Assembly: GCF_025143365.1 (NCBI RefSeq)
Contig: NZ_JALXPE010000011.1
Location: forward strand, 1 to 64,000
Source of the DNA: Microbacterium sp. p3-SID336
GTDB taxonomy: Bacteria; Actinomycetota; Actinomycetes; Actinomycetales; Microbacteriaceae
Length of the DNA: 64,000 nucleotides
Direction of reading: 5' to 3'
Made by a program: the position numbers and the translations under genes. Below, one piece after another: positions 1 to 7,966 of the stretch. Under the pieces are notes generated by a model. The model saw only the letters and a program-made list of their open reading frames with translations. It made no database searches and was not told the origin of the DNA. Every line of letters begins with the position of its first letter. Position 1 is the stretch's first letter.

Positions 1-1505
1 ACCAGAACCATCCGGCGGCTGGTCTCTTCACCGGCCGCCATGTCGTCCCCGCCCTCCGCTTCGTCCCGTGTGATCTGGAGGACGGCGACGCCGCCATACT
101 CGTCCACAAGCTCCACGAGAGGGTCGGGTCCCGCGTCTGCCAACGCGGCGACGACGCCGGACGCACCGGCTTCGATCGTGCCCGCACAGACCTCGTCGTC
201 CGCGGTGCGGCAGGCATCGACGGCAGCAAGCAGCGGGTACACCGCCGCGATCGGGTCGCCGCTGTCCACCGGTGCGGAGGGCTCCGGAGTGGAGGACGCC
301 GGGTGCTCGGGTGCCCCAGAGTCGGGCGCCAGGGAGGGCGACGCGGACGCCGCGGCTTGCGTGCGTGGGGTCCCAGGGTCCGGCTGCGGCACCGCCGTGT
401 CCGCGGCGACGGCCGTGGACGTGCTCGTCGCACCGCGCGCCCCTTCGGCGCCATCCCCCGCAGGCCACAGGAGCCCGCCCGCGAGCACGACCGCGGCCCC
501 GGCGCCCGCCAGGAGCAGCACGCGTCGGCGCGATGCACGCGGCCGGGTGCCCTCGGCTGCAGCCGTGCCACGCGGGCGCCGTTCCCTGGAAGACACGACG
601 CCCCGCAGCGTACCGGCGGTTCGGCCCAGCGTGCCGGCGGTGCGCCCCAGCCGCACGAAGACCCCGCCCGCGACTGCGAGCATGTCCCGCAGCGCTTCCG
701 CCGAGCGACCGTGCCACGGCTGCCGCGTCCGCTCGGACTGTCGAGCCGTGCGCAAGCTGACACGGGTGGGGGTGACCGCGGGCCCGTCGAGCACGAGTGC
801 ACGGGCGACCTCCCGCGCACGAGCGGGCTCCGAGTGGTCTCCGTCGCCCGTGTCGCTCGCCAGAGCCCGCGGGGCGGCGGTGGCGAGCACCTCCTGCTCC
901 CACGACTGCAGCAGCCGCGCGGGCGTGCGCGCGTTGTGCTCCCGCAGCCCCGTCGCCACTCGCGCCAGCACGCGCATCAGGGGGCGGTCGGTCGTGCTCT
1001 CCGCGATCCGGTCGACGATCTCCGCCGCGGCCGCGATGGCCTCATCCCCCGCGCCGATGGCGAACAGCGGCCGCCCGTCGTCCGTGAGCCACCACGTCCC
1101 CCGCGCGTCACTCCGCCCGGCGGCGACGAGCTCGCCGGTCCCCCTCAGCAGACTCGCGACGATCGTCGTCGCCTCGCCCGAAGAGAGCGGGCGGCCCCGG
1201 CTCGTCCGCCGGCCGACCAGCTCGCCCACCCGCTCGGTGCACCAGGGCAGCAGCACATCGTGCCCTCGCCCCCGCCGCGCGACGTCGAGAGGGCCCAGCA
1301 CATGCTGGGCGCCAGCGAATCGCCACCCCTCCCACCCGGCCATCTCCTCCGCACTCCGCCGCAGGACGACGCGGTCGCCGTCGGTCACCAGCACTCCGTC
1401 GAACGGGCCCTCTGCACCGTCGAGGACCCTGATGACGCGGTGGGCGCCGGTCAGCAGCGGCGCAGCGAAGGTCTCGGGGGCGTCTTGCAGGAGAGGTTCA
1501 CTCAT
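1..1505 (-). CDS. Membrane-anchored protein of unknown function (C-terminus cut by window edge)
   Basis: The frame is open from an ATG at 1505 (protein begins MSEPLLQDAPETF) to base 1, giving about 501 visible residues and no stop. Residues 1-210 form a soluble domain that I cannot name; stretches such as LLPWC and GTWWLTDDGRPLF loosely recall a degenerate kinase-like regulator, which is only a guess. Basic residues at 305-328 precede a single membrane helix at about 329-347 (VLLLAGAGAAVVLAGGLLW). A Pro/Ser/Thr/Ala-rich linker follows (about 355-425), then an acidic domain with two Cys (CRTADDEVC), so the C-terminus should lie outside the cell. A short internal repeat (GRTAGTL twice) sits near residue 290. 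It is divergent from the DUF4191 gene. Confidence 0.72.
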   Translation of the reverse strand, partial: MSEPLLQDAPETFAAPLLTGAHRVIRVLDGAEGPFDGVLVTDGDRVVLRRSAEEMAGWEGWRFAGAQHVLGPLDVARRGRGHDVLLPWCTERVGELVGRRTSRGRPLSSGEATTIVASLLRGTGELVAAGRSDARGTWWLTDDGRPLFAIGAGDEAIAAAAEIVDRIAESTTDRPLMRVLARVATGLREHNARTPARLLQSWEQEVLATAAPRALASDTGDGDHSEPARAREVARALVLDGPAVTPTRVSLRTARQSERTRQPWHGRSAEALRDMLAVAGGVFVRLGRTAGTLGRTAGTLRGVVSSRERRPRGTAAAEGTRPRASRRRVLLLAGAGAAVVLAGGLLWPAGDGAEGARGATSTSTAVAADTAVPQPDPGTPRTQAAASASPSLAPDSGAPEHPASSTPEPSAPVDSGDPIAAVYPLLAAVDACRTADDEVCAGTIEAGASGVVAALADAGPDPLVELVDEYGGVAVLQITRDEAEGGDDMAAGEETSRRMVL

Positions 1506-1669
1506 GGGGACGATCCCAGCACAGCGCCGCCCGTCGCGGACGGGACTCCGACAGATGCGAAGGGTTGGCGGTCGAGCCCGTGGGTGTGCAGGGAGAGTGC
1601 CCGTGCGCACGCTCCGCTCGGCGCGAACGGCGGCATCGCGAGGCCGTGGGAATCGGTAGGCTGGACCCC

Positions 1670-2380
1670 ATGGCAAAGCGTGCTCCCGAACCCGAGAAGC
1701 GTCCTGGGTTCTTCTCCCAGATCAAATCCCTCTTCCGGTTCACGCGCGAGGCCTACCCGTGGCTCCCCTGGGCCCAGGCCGCGATCCTCATCGGCGGCGT
1801 GCTGCTCGGCCTCGTGGCGGGCTACCTCATCCCGCCCTTCCAGATCTGGACGCTCATCCTCTGGGGCATCACGGGCCTGATGGTCGGTGTGCTCGGCTCG
1901 CTGTTCCTGATGACCCGCCTGTCCACGTCGGCGATGTACGCGAAGATCGACGGCATGCCCGGGGCCACAGGACATGTCCTCAGCACGAGCCTCGGTCGAC
2001 GCTGGCAGGCCTCGGACACCCCCGTCGGCATCAACCCGAAGACGCAGGAGGCGGTCTACCGCACCATCGGCCGCGGCGGCATCGTCGTCGTGGGCGAGGG
2101 GGCCCGCGGCCGCCTGACGCGCCTCGTCAACGAGGAGCGCAGCAAGGCGCAGCGCGTCGCCCACGGCGTCCCCGTCACCGTCCTCTACGTCGGACACGGT
2201 GAGGACGAGGTCCCCATCGCCGACCTCGCGAAGACCATCAAGAAGCTGCCGAAGGCGATCGACAAGGCGACCATGGCCGCGGTCATCCGCCGCGTCGATT
2301 CGGTGTCGCAGTCGCTCTCCTCGCTGCCGATCCCGAAGGGCATCGACCCGACGAAGGTGCGCCCGCAGCGTCCGCGCTGA
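1670..2380 (+). CDS. DUF4191 domain membrane protein
   Basis: A 236-residue protein beginning MAKRAPEPEKRPGFFSQIKSL. It has a basic cytoplasmic N-terminus, two adjacent hydrophobic helices (about residues 40-65 and 70-90) and a soluble C-terminal half. This matches the DUF4191 family, widespread in actinobacteria and of unknown function. The ATG at 1670 is preferred over upstream in-frame starts because TAGGCT lies at 1657-1662, seven bases before it, and there is no Shine-Dalgarno sequence, which fits a leaderless transcript. A strong bidirectional hairpin at 2401-2438 follows. Confidence 0.85.
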   Translation: MAKRAPEPEKRPGFFSQIKSLFRFTREAYPWLPWAQAAILIGGVLLGLVAGYLIPPFQIWTLILWGITGLMVGVLGSLFLMTRLSTSAMYAKIDGMPGATGHVLSTSLGRRWQASDTPVGINPKTQEAVYRTIGRGGIVVVGEGARGRLTRLVNEERSKAQRVAHGVPVTVLYVGHGEDEVPIADLAKTIKKLPKAIDKATMAAVIRRVDSVSQSLSSLPIPKGIDPTKVRPQRPR

Positions 2381-2400
2381 GCCGCAGCCCCACGAACCAC

Positions 2401-2438
2401 AGAGCGCGGTCGTCCTCCTCGGAGGGCGACCGCGCTCT
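2401..2438. terminator. Bidirectional hairpin terminator between DUF4191 gene and rimK
   Basis: Perfect 12-bp inverted repeat AGAGCGCGGTCG / CGACCGCGCTCT with a partly paired 14-base loop, placed between two convergent genes that stop at 2380 and 2441. There is no T-tract on either side. Confidence 0.8.
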
Positions 2439-2440
2439 CG

Positions 2441-3628
2441 TCATTCCGACAGCGGCTGCTTCGGCAGTCGCCGCACCTTCGCGCGTCGACGACGGCGCTC
2501 GGGGATCATCGAGCGCATCTCGTCGAGCTTGCCGAAGCAGAACAGGCGGTCCTCGGCCTCGAGCACCACGTGCTTGCGCGGGTTCGGGATCACGCTCACC
2601 CCACGGTGCAGGGTGAGCACCGTGATGTCACGCTCCCACAGCCCGGCCTCCCCCAGCGTCTTGCCGACGAGGTCGGCGGCGCCGTGCACCATCAGCTCCG
2701 CGACGCCGTAGCCGGTCGAGACGGTGAGGCGCTGGCGGACGTCGATCTCCGGGAACGCCACCTGCCCGGCGATGTAGTCGATGATGGCGCCGGCCACGTC
2801 GAGTCTGGTGGCGGTCTCGATGCCCTGCAGGCCCGGGGAGGAGTTGACCTCCATCACCAGGGGCCCCTCGTCGCCTTCGAGCATGTCGACGCCGGCCACC
2901 CGCAGACCCATGATCTGCGCCGAGCGCACGGCCGCGCGCTCGTAGACGGGGTCGAGCTCGATCGCCTCGACCGAGCCGCCTCGGTGCACGTTGGAGCGGA
3001 ACTCGTCGCCGGCGGCCGACCGTCGCATGGCAGCGACCACGCGGTCGCCCACCACGAGGGCACGGATGTCGCGACCTCGGCTCTCCGCGATGAACTTCTG
3101 GATCAGCACGTTCTGCTTCGTCGAGTGCAGCGTCTCAATGATGGCCTCGGCGACCTTCACCTGCGGGGCGAGGATCACCCCGATGCCCTGCGTGCCTTCG
3201 AGGAGCTTGATCACCACCGGGGCACCGCCCACGCGTTCGATCGCGGGCCGCACATCAGCGCGGTTGCGCACGAAGGCGGTGGGCGGCATGGCGATGTTGT
3301 GCCGCGACAGGATCTGGTTCGCACGCAGCTTGTCCCGCGCGCTGGAGATGCCGTTGGCGGTGTTCGGCGTGTAGACGTCCATCTGCTCGAACTGCCGCAC
3401 CACGGCCGTGCCGAAGTAGGTGATCGAGTTGCCGATGCGAGGCAGGATCGCGTCGTAGTCGCTGAGCTGACGGCCGCGGTAGTGCAGATCCGGCTCGTCC
3501 GAGGTGAGATCGATCGCGAAGCGCAGGGTGTTCAGGACCTTGACGTTGTGCCCCCGCTGCAACGCGGCGGCGCGGAGGCGTTGGGTGGAGTACGCCTGCG
3601 GCGCACGGGACAGCACTGCGATCTTCAC
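2441..3628 (-). CDS. rimK: RimK-type alpha-L-glutamate ligase with C-terminal RCK_C-like domain
   Basis: A 395-residue protein with a GTG start (VKIAVLSRAP), chosen because it begins the conserved RimK fold. Residues 1-295 are a RimK ATP-grasp ligase: VVIKLLEGTQGIGV supplies the ATP-grasp Lys and Gly loop, and VMEVNSSPGLQGIE the metal-binding end. RimK adds glutamates to the C-terminus of ribosomal protein S6. Escherichia coli RimK is about 300 residues; this one carries an extra domain at about 301-372 (ELMVHGAADLVGKTLGEAGL, then VLEAEDRLFCFG) with the pattern of the TrkA-C/RCK_C ligand-binding domain, followed by a basic tail. The divergent neighbour is a RimB-type protease whose start codon lies only 18 bases away, which suggests a modification/trimming pair. 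The S6 substrate is inferred from the family. Confidence 0.88.
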   Translation of the reverse strand: MKIAVLSRAPQAYSTQRLRAAALQRGHNVKVLNTLRFAIDLTSDEPDLHYRGRQLSDYDAILPRIGNSITYFGTAVVRQFEQMDVYTPNTANGISSARDKLRANQILSRHNIAMPPTAFVRNRADVRPAIERVGGAPVVIKLLEGTQGIGVILAPQVKVAEAIIETLHSTKQNVLIQKFIAESRGRDIRALVVGDRVVAAMRRSAAGDEFRSNVHRGGSVEAIELDPVYERAAVRSAQIMGLRVAGVDMLEGDEGPLVMEVNSSPGLQGIETATRLDVAGAIIDYIAGQVAFPEIDVRQRLTVSTGYGVAELMVHGAADLVGKTLGEAGLWERDITVLTLHRGVSVIPNPRKHVVLEAEDRLFCFGKLDEMRSMIPERRRRRAKVRRLPKQPLSE

Positions 3629-3646
3629 GGAGGAATACCTGCCAGG

Positions 3647-4135
3647 ATGTATCAGGTGAGTAGGTCTACCCATTCAAACACCCTTACGGGGTGGCGAGAG
3701 TGGGTGAGCCTGCCCGATCTCGGCGTCGACTGGATCAAAGCGAAGATCGACACGGGTGCCCGCACCTCTTCGCTGCACGCCTTCGACATCGAGGAGCTCG
3801 ACAGCGACGGCGAGCCCTGGGTCCGCTTCCGGGTCAAGCCCTGGCAGGACAGCCAGGAGGACGCGGTCGTCGTCGAATGCCCCATCCACGACCGGCGCGC
3901 CGTGCGCAGCTCCTCCGGCCACGCGCAGGATCGCCTCGTCGTGCAGCTGATGATCCGCCTGGTCGACCGTGAGGTGCTGGCCGAGGTCACGCTGAGCAAC
4001 CGCGACGAGATGGGCTTCCGGATGCTGATCGGCCGCGAGGCGCTGCGCCGCGGATACATCGTCGATCCCGCGCGCTCCTTCCTGGGCGGAAGGGCACCGC
4101 GAGAGGCGCGACGCCGCAATCGCGGGCGCGCCTGA
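3647..4135 (+). CDS. rimB: RimB-type retropepsin-like protease (Zn_protease family, 'ATP-dependent zinc protease')
   Basis: A 162-residue protein with GWREWVSLPDLG, the aspartic-protease-like signature KIDTGARTSSLHA (Asp35 from the ATG at 3647) and MLIGREAL near the end. These are hallmarks of PF05618, whose Pseudomonas member RimB trims glutamate tails added by RimK. The start could also be the GTG at 3656; GGAGG at 3629-3633 serves either. Divergence from rimK, with 18 bases between start codons, means the promoters must overlap each other or the opposite coding region. The C-terminus is basic (RREARRRNRGRA-like), which could aid ribosome association; that is inference. Confidence 0.82.
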   Translation: MYQVSRSTHSNTLTGWREWVSLPDLGVDWIKAKIDTGARTSSLHAFDIEELDSDGEPWVRFRVKPWQDSQEDAVVVECPIHDRRAVRSSSGHAQDRLVVQLMIRLVDREVLAEVTLSNRDEMGFRMLIGREALRRGYIVDPARSFLGGRAPREARRRNRGRA

Positions 4136-4151
4136 TCGGCGAGAGCGACGC

Positions 4152-4580
4152 TCAGGCGCGGATCAGAACCGCGCCGATCGCCTTGTCGTGCAGGCCCCGC
4201 TGATCCTGATCCCAGATCGCGGCGGGGATCACGACCACGAGCAGCAGCGTCCGCACGATCGGACGCCACAGACCGATCCATCCCCCGTCGAGCGGCACGA
4301 GGCGCATGCCGAGGATGCGGTGGCCCGGGCTGCCGCCGGCCGTCGGGATGAACAGGATCTGCAGCACGGCGAACACCAGCAGCGGTGCGAACTGGGTCAG
4401 CCCCGCCTCGCTGGGCAGGGCGAACTGGTCGAATCCGAGGAAGCCGGTCGCGATGATCGTCGCCGCGGCGTAGTCGATCAGCAGTGCGCCGATCCGTCGA
4501 CCGGGGCGGGCGATGCTGCCCGTTCCCGTCTCGGGGAGCCCGAGTCGCTCGCCGGGGTACGTGTTCACAGCATCCGTCAC
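4152..4580 (-). CDS. RDD family membrane protein
   Basis: A 142-residue protein with the RDD pattern: [11 protein letters not shown] in the first helix, [19 protein letters not shown] between helices two and three, and [13 protein letters not shown] at the end. It has three hydrophobic segments. RDD proteins are poorly understood membrane proteins, in some cases linked to ion or solute transport. The start codon is GTG at 4580. TAGGCT (complement of 4588-4593) ends seven bases before it, so the transcript is probably leaderless. It is divergent from glnA1 and shares the region carrying the GlnR-like box. Confidence 0.85.
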   Translation of the reverse strand: MTDAVNTYPGERLGLPETGTGSIARPGRRIGALLIDYAAATIIATGFLGFDQFALPSEAGLTQFAPLLVFAVLQILFIPTAGGSPGHRILGMRLVPLDGGWIGLWRPIVRTLLLVVVIPAAIWDQDQRGLHDKAIGAVLIRA

Positions 4581-4629
4581 GCCTTCCAGCCTACCGAGCC
4601 GGTGGAGTCGCTCCTTCCGGCCTCACGCC

Positions 4630-4667
4630 GTAACACGCTCGAAACAAAGCGGATACGGTGGAGAAAT
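4630..4667. promoter_or_regulatory. GlnR-type box upstream of glnA1
   Basis: The sequence reads GTAAC-n6-GAAAC-n6-GATAC-n6-GAAAT, with all three spacers exactly six bases. This fits the four-part actinobacterial GlnR operator gTnAC-n6-GaAAC-n6-gTnAC-n6-GaAAC; the first two elements match perfectly and the last two have one mismatch each. It lies just upstream of a TACTGT hexamer (4678-4683) that could be the -10 of glnA1, putting the box near -60 to -23. Confidence 0.8.
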
Positions 4668-4728
4668 CCCCCGTCCGTACTGTGCAGAGTGGCCCCGAAG
4701 CCATCGATCCGCATCACAGGAGTCGTAC

Positions 4729-6153
4729 ATGTTCAAAGATTCGTCCGAGGTACTGGCCTACATCAAGGAGAACGACGTCAAATTCCTTGACATCCGTTTC
4801 ACCGACCTCCCTGGTGTGCAGCAGCACTTCAACATCCCTGCGGCGACTGTCGACGAGGCCTTCTTCACCGACGGACAGCTCTTCGACGGCTCCTCGATCC
4901 GCGGCTTCGCGAGCATCCACGAGTCGGACATGCAGCTCATCCCGGACGTGACCACGGCGTACATGGACCCGTTCCGCGAGGCGAGCACTCTCGTCATGGT
5001 CTTCGACATCTACAACCCGCGCACGGGCGAGATCTACGCGAAGGACCCGCGTCAGGTCGCCAAGAAGGCGGAGAAGTACCTCGCGTCGACGGGCATCGCG
5101 GACACGGCCTACTTCGCGCCGGAGGCCGAGTTCTACATCTTCGACGACGTGCGCTACTCCGTCACCGCCGGCGAGAGCTTCTACAAGGTCGACTCCGAGG
5201 AGGCCGCATGGAACACCGGCCGTGAGGAGGAGGGCGGGAACCTCGCCAACAAGACCCCGTACAAGGGCGGCTACTTCCCGGTGAGCCCGGTCGACAAGAC
5301 GGCCGACCTCCGCGACGACATCACGCTCAAGCTGATCGATGCGGGCTTCATCCTCGAGCGCTCGCACCACGAGGTGGGTACGGCGGGCCAGCAGGAGATC
5401 AACTACCGCTTCGACACCATGGTGCACTCGGCGGACGACATCCTGAAGTTCAAGTACATCGTCAAGAACACGTGCGAGGAGTGGGGCAAGGTCGCGACCT
5501 TCATGCCCAAGCCGCTGTACGGCGACAACGGCTCCGGCATGCACACGCACCAGTCGCTGTGGAACGACGGCAAGCCGCTGTTCTATGACGAGGCCGGCTA
5601 CGGGCAGCTCAGCGACATCGCCCGCTGGTACATCGGCGGCATCCTGGCGCACGCCCCCGCCCTGCTCGCATTCACCAACCCCACGCTGAACAGCTACCAC
5701 CGCCTGGTGAAGGGCTTCGAGGCGCCGGTGAACCTGGTCTACTCGGCGGGCAACCGCTCGGCCGCGATCCGCATCCCGATCACCGGCTCGAACCCGAAGG
5801 CCAAGCGCATCGAGTTCCGTGCGCCCGATGCCTCCGGCAACCCGTACCTCGCCTTCGCCGCGCAGCTCATGGCGGGTCTCGACGGCATCAAGAACCGCAT
5901 CGAGCCGCACGAACCGGTCGATAAGGACCTCTACGAGCTGCCGCCCGAGGAGGCCAAGAACATCCCGCAGGTGCCCAACTCGCTGCTCGACTCGCTCGAG
6001 GCGCTCCGCAACGACCACCAGTTCCTCCTCGAGGGCGGCGTGTTCACCGAGGAGCTCATCGAGACCTGGATCTCCTACAAGTACGAGAACGAGATCCTGC
6101 CGATCGCGCAGCGTCCGCACCCGTTCGAGTACGAGCTGTACTTCGGGGTCTGA
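4729..6153 (+). CDS. glnA: Glutamine synthetase type I, adenylylatable (GlnA1)
   Basis: A 474-residue GSI-beta glutamine synthetase, which makes glutamine from glutamate, ammonia and ATP as a cytoplasmic dodecamer. Visible motifs are [31 protein letters not shown] and NRSAAIRIP. The adenylylation loop reads [13 protein letters not shown] with the target at Tyr402, so the enzyme should be switched off by GlnE, encoded at 10082-13057. The ATG at 4729 starts the conserved [15 protein letters not shown]. The upstream region carries a GlnR-type box (4630-4667), indicating nitrogen-dependent transcription, and a terminator follows at 6166-6199, so it is a single-gene unit. Confidence 0.98.
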   Translation: MFKDSSEVLAYIKENDVKFLDIRFTDLPGVQQHFNIPAATVDEAFFTDGQLFDGSSIRGFASIHESDMQLIPDVTTAYMDPFREASTLVMVFDIYNPRTGEIYAKDPRQVAKKAEKYLASTGIADTAYFAPEAEFYIFDDVRYSVTAGESFYKVDSEEAAWNTGREEEGGNLANKTPYKGGYFPVSPVDKTADLRDDITLKLIDAGFILERSHHEVGTAGQQEINYRFDTMVHSADDILKFKYIVKNTCEEWGKVATFMPKPLYGDNGSGMHTHQSLWNDGKPLFYDEAGYGQLSDIARWYIGGILAHAPALLAFTNPTLNSYHRLVKGFEAPVNLVYSAGNRSAAIRIPITGSNPKAKRIEFRAPDASGNPYLAFAAQLMAGLDGIKNRIEPHEPVDKDLYELPPEEAKNIPQVPNSLLDSLEALRNDHQFLLEGGVFTEELIETWISYKYENEILPIAQRPHPFEYELYFGV

Positions 6154-6165
6154 CCTCCTGCTGTC

Positions 6166-6199
6166 GAAGCGCCCGTCCGGGGATCCGGGCGGGCGCTTC
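6166..6199 (+). terminator. Hairpin terminator of glnA1
   Basis: GAAGCGCCCG / CGGGCGCTTC inverted repeat with a GC-rich inner loop, 12 bases after the glnA stop codon. It continues into TCGTC rather than a T-tract. Confidence 0.8.
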
Positions 6200-6335
6200 G
6201 TCGTCAGTCTCCGCTCGTCGACGGCCCCTTGCAGGTGGAGCATGCCCGAGTCAAGCCCGCGGACGAGAATCGTGTCCGCCTCTAGCGTGAGAGCGTCGCA
6301 GGGCTTACCCGACCCTGCGACGGGGAGGCAGCACC

Positions 6336-7859
6336 ATGTGGACGCAAGAGGCGACCCCGACCGAGGCTCTGCTCGACGGGCGATATCGACTGGCCGAGGC
6401 CGTCGGCGTGGGCGGGATGGCGACCGTGTACCGCGCGGAGGACATCGCCCTGGAACGCACCGTCGCCGTGAAGGTGTTCCGCGAGTCCGACGACACGCTC
6501 ACCTCCGCCGATCGCGCGCATTCGGAGAAGGCGCTGCTCGCCTCCCTCAACCACCCCAACCTGGTCACCCTCCTCGACGCGAGTCTCATGCCTGGACGCA
6601 CGAAGTATCTCGTGATGGAGTTCGTCCCCGGCCCCACCCTGAGCATGCGACTGGCCAGGGCGACGATCGCCCCGCACGAGGTCGCGCACATCGGCGCTGA
6701 CATCGCGGCCGCCCTGCACGCGGTGCATGCGGCCGGTATCGTGCATCGCGACGTGAAGCCCTCGAACGTGCTGCTCACTCCCCCGACCCCGGGCGCCGAG
6801 CGCTGGACCGCGAAGCTGGCCGACTTCGGCATCGCCTGCGCGATCGACACCTCCCGCATGACGACGCCCGGCGTGGTGCTCGGCACGCTCACGTACATGG
6901 CTCCGGAGCAGCTGCGCAACGGCGAGCTGCGTCCGGCCGTGGACGTCTACGCTCTGGCGCTCGTGCTGCTGGAGGCCCTCACGGGCAAGCCCGGCTACAC
7001 CGCGACGACGAGTGTGGAGTCCGCCCTGGCCCGTCTGCACCTGCCGCCCGACATCCCAGAATCACTCGGCCAGGGCTGGGTCCGCCTGCTGACGGCGATG
7101 ACGAGTGTCGACCCGGAACAGCGCCCCCGCGCCGCCGAGGTGGAGGTCGAACTGCGTCGGCTCTCCCAGCCGATCACCGAGCCCACCGCCGCCGAGGTCG
7201 CGACCGTGCCTCTGCTCCTCGCCCCGACCACCACCGCGGCACCCCGGTCGACCGCGGCACCCCGGTCCGCAGCGGCACCCCGATCCATCGTCGGCCCCCC
7301 GCCGGTCGCCACCCTCGCGCCCGTCGCCACCTCTGTGCCGGTCACCGCGACGCTCCCGCTCGCAGCGGCGCCGCGCGGCAGCATGCCCGCGTCCGCTCCG
7401 CGCACCCGCGCGGAGGCACGACAGCGGACCCGAGGCCGCCGCGCGGGAACCGCCGTCGTCGCGGGGAGCACGGTCGCCACCGCACGTCGGCGTCCGTCCG
7501 TGCTCGTCGCCGCTGTCGTCGCGGTGGGGATCGTCGTGAGTGCCGCCGCCGCGCTGTCCGGAAGCGGGCAGCCGGCCGTCGCCAGTTCGGGCGCCGTGCG
7601 CGAGAGCCTGAGCGCCGTCGAGATGTCGGACGCGTCCACCGAGGTGCCGCCGCCCGCGATCGTCGAGGAGACGGCACCCGTCGTGCCCGCCTCGACGAGC
7701 ACCGACCCGCAGCTCCCTGCCGCCCCGGCGGACAGCGCGGACGCGCCTCGACGCGGACCAGCGGAGGCGGCAGCCGACACCCCCGGGTCCGACAACCGCG
7801 GCAAGGGCAACAACAACGGCAACGGCAACGGTACCAAGGGCGAGGGCGCCGAGCGCTGA
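6336..7859 (+). CDS. Ser/Thr protein kinase, single-pass membrane protein without PASTA domains
   Basis: A 507-residue Hanks-type kinase. Residues 15-275 hold the catalytic domain: glycine loop VGVGGMATVY, Lys46 in AVKVF, HRDVKPSNVLL at 137-147, DFG at 163-165 and MAPEQL at 188-193. A Pro/Ala-rich juxtamembrane region (about 285-385) includes three perfect copies of a six-residue unit (xAAPRS, bases 7233-7286). One membrane helix follows at about 388-408. The external tail is rich in Pro, Ala, Asp and Glu and ends in an Asn/Gly/Lys stretch. There are no PASTA repeats, so it is not a PknB-type muropeptide sensor, and its signal and substrates are unknown. It is preceded by TAGCGT (6282-6287) and an unusually long leader. 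Confidence 0.93.
   Translation: MWTQEATPTEALLDGRYRLAEAVGVGGMATVYRAEDIALERTVAVKVFRESDDTLTSADRAHSEKALLASLNHPNLVTLLDASLMPGRTKYLVMEFVPGPTLSMRLARATIAPHEVAHIGADIAAALHAVHAAGIVHRDVKPSNVLLTPPTPGAERWTAKLADFGIACAIDTSRMTTPGVVLGTLTYMAPEQLRNGELRPAVDVYALALVLLEALTGKPGYTATTSVESALARLHLPPDIPESLGQGWVRLLTAMTSVDPEQRPRAAEVEVELRRLSQPITEPTAAEVATVPLLLAPTTTAAPRSTAAPRSAAAPRSIVGPPPVATLAPVATSVPVTATLPLAAAPRGSMPASAPRTRAEARQRTRGRRAGTAVVAGSTVATARRRPSVLVAAVVAVGIVVSAAAALSGSGQPAVASSGAVRESLSAVEMSDASTEVPPPAIVEETAPVVPASTSTDPQLPAAPADSADAPRRGPAEAAADTPGSDNRGKGNNNGNGNGTKGEGAER
7233..7286 (+). repeat. Three tandem 18-bp repeats inside the Ser/Thr kinase gene
   Basis: Units at 7233-7250, 7251-7268 and 7269-7286 differ by only one to four bases and encode (T/A)AAPRS three times in frame. 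They lie in the linker between kinase domain and membrane helix. Such in-frame repeats can vary in copy number between strains. Confidence 0.85.
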
Positions 7860-7966
7860 CTCCGCCGTCGCACCGAGGGCGGACGAGCCGCCCGGGTGTC
7901 GCTGAGCCCCGCGCCGCGCGGGGTGGAGCAAGATCGAGTGTCGAGCACGCACAGAGGGAGAGGCCC

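Noticed and set aside
7877..7923. Two short GC hairpins (GGGCGG/CCGCCC and CCCCGCG/CGCGGGG) after the Ser/Thr kinase
   Set aside because: Possible terminator, but the arms are six to seven bases with no T-tract and such pairs are common at this base composition.
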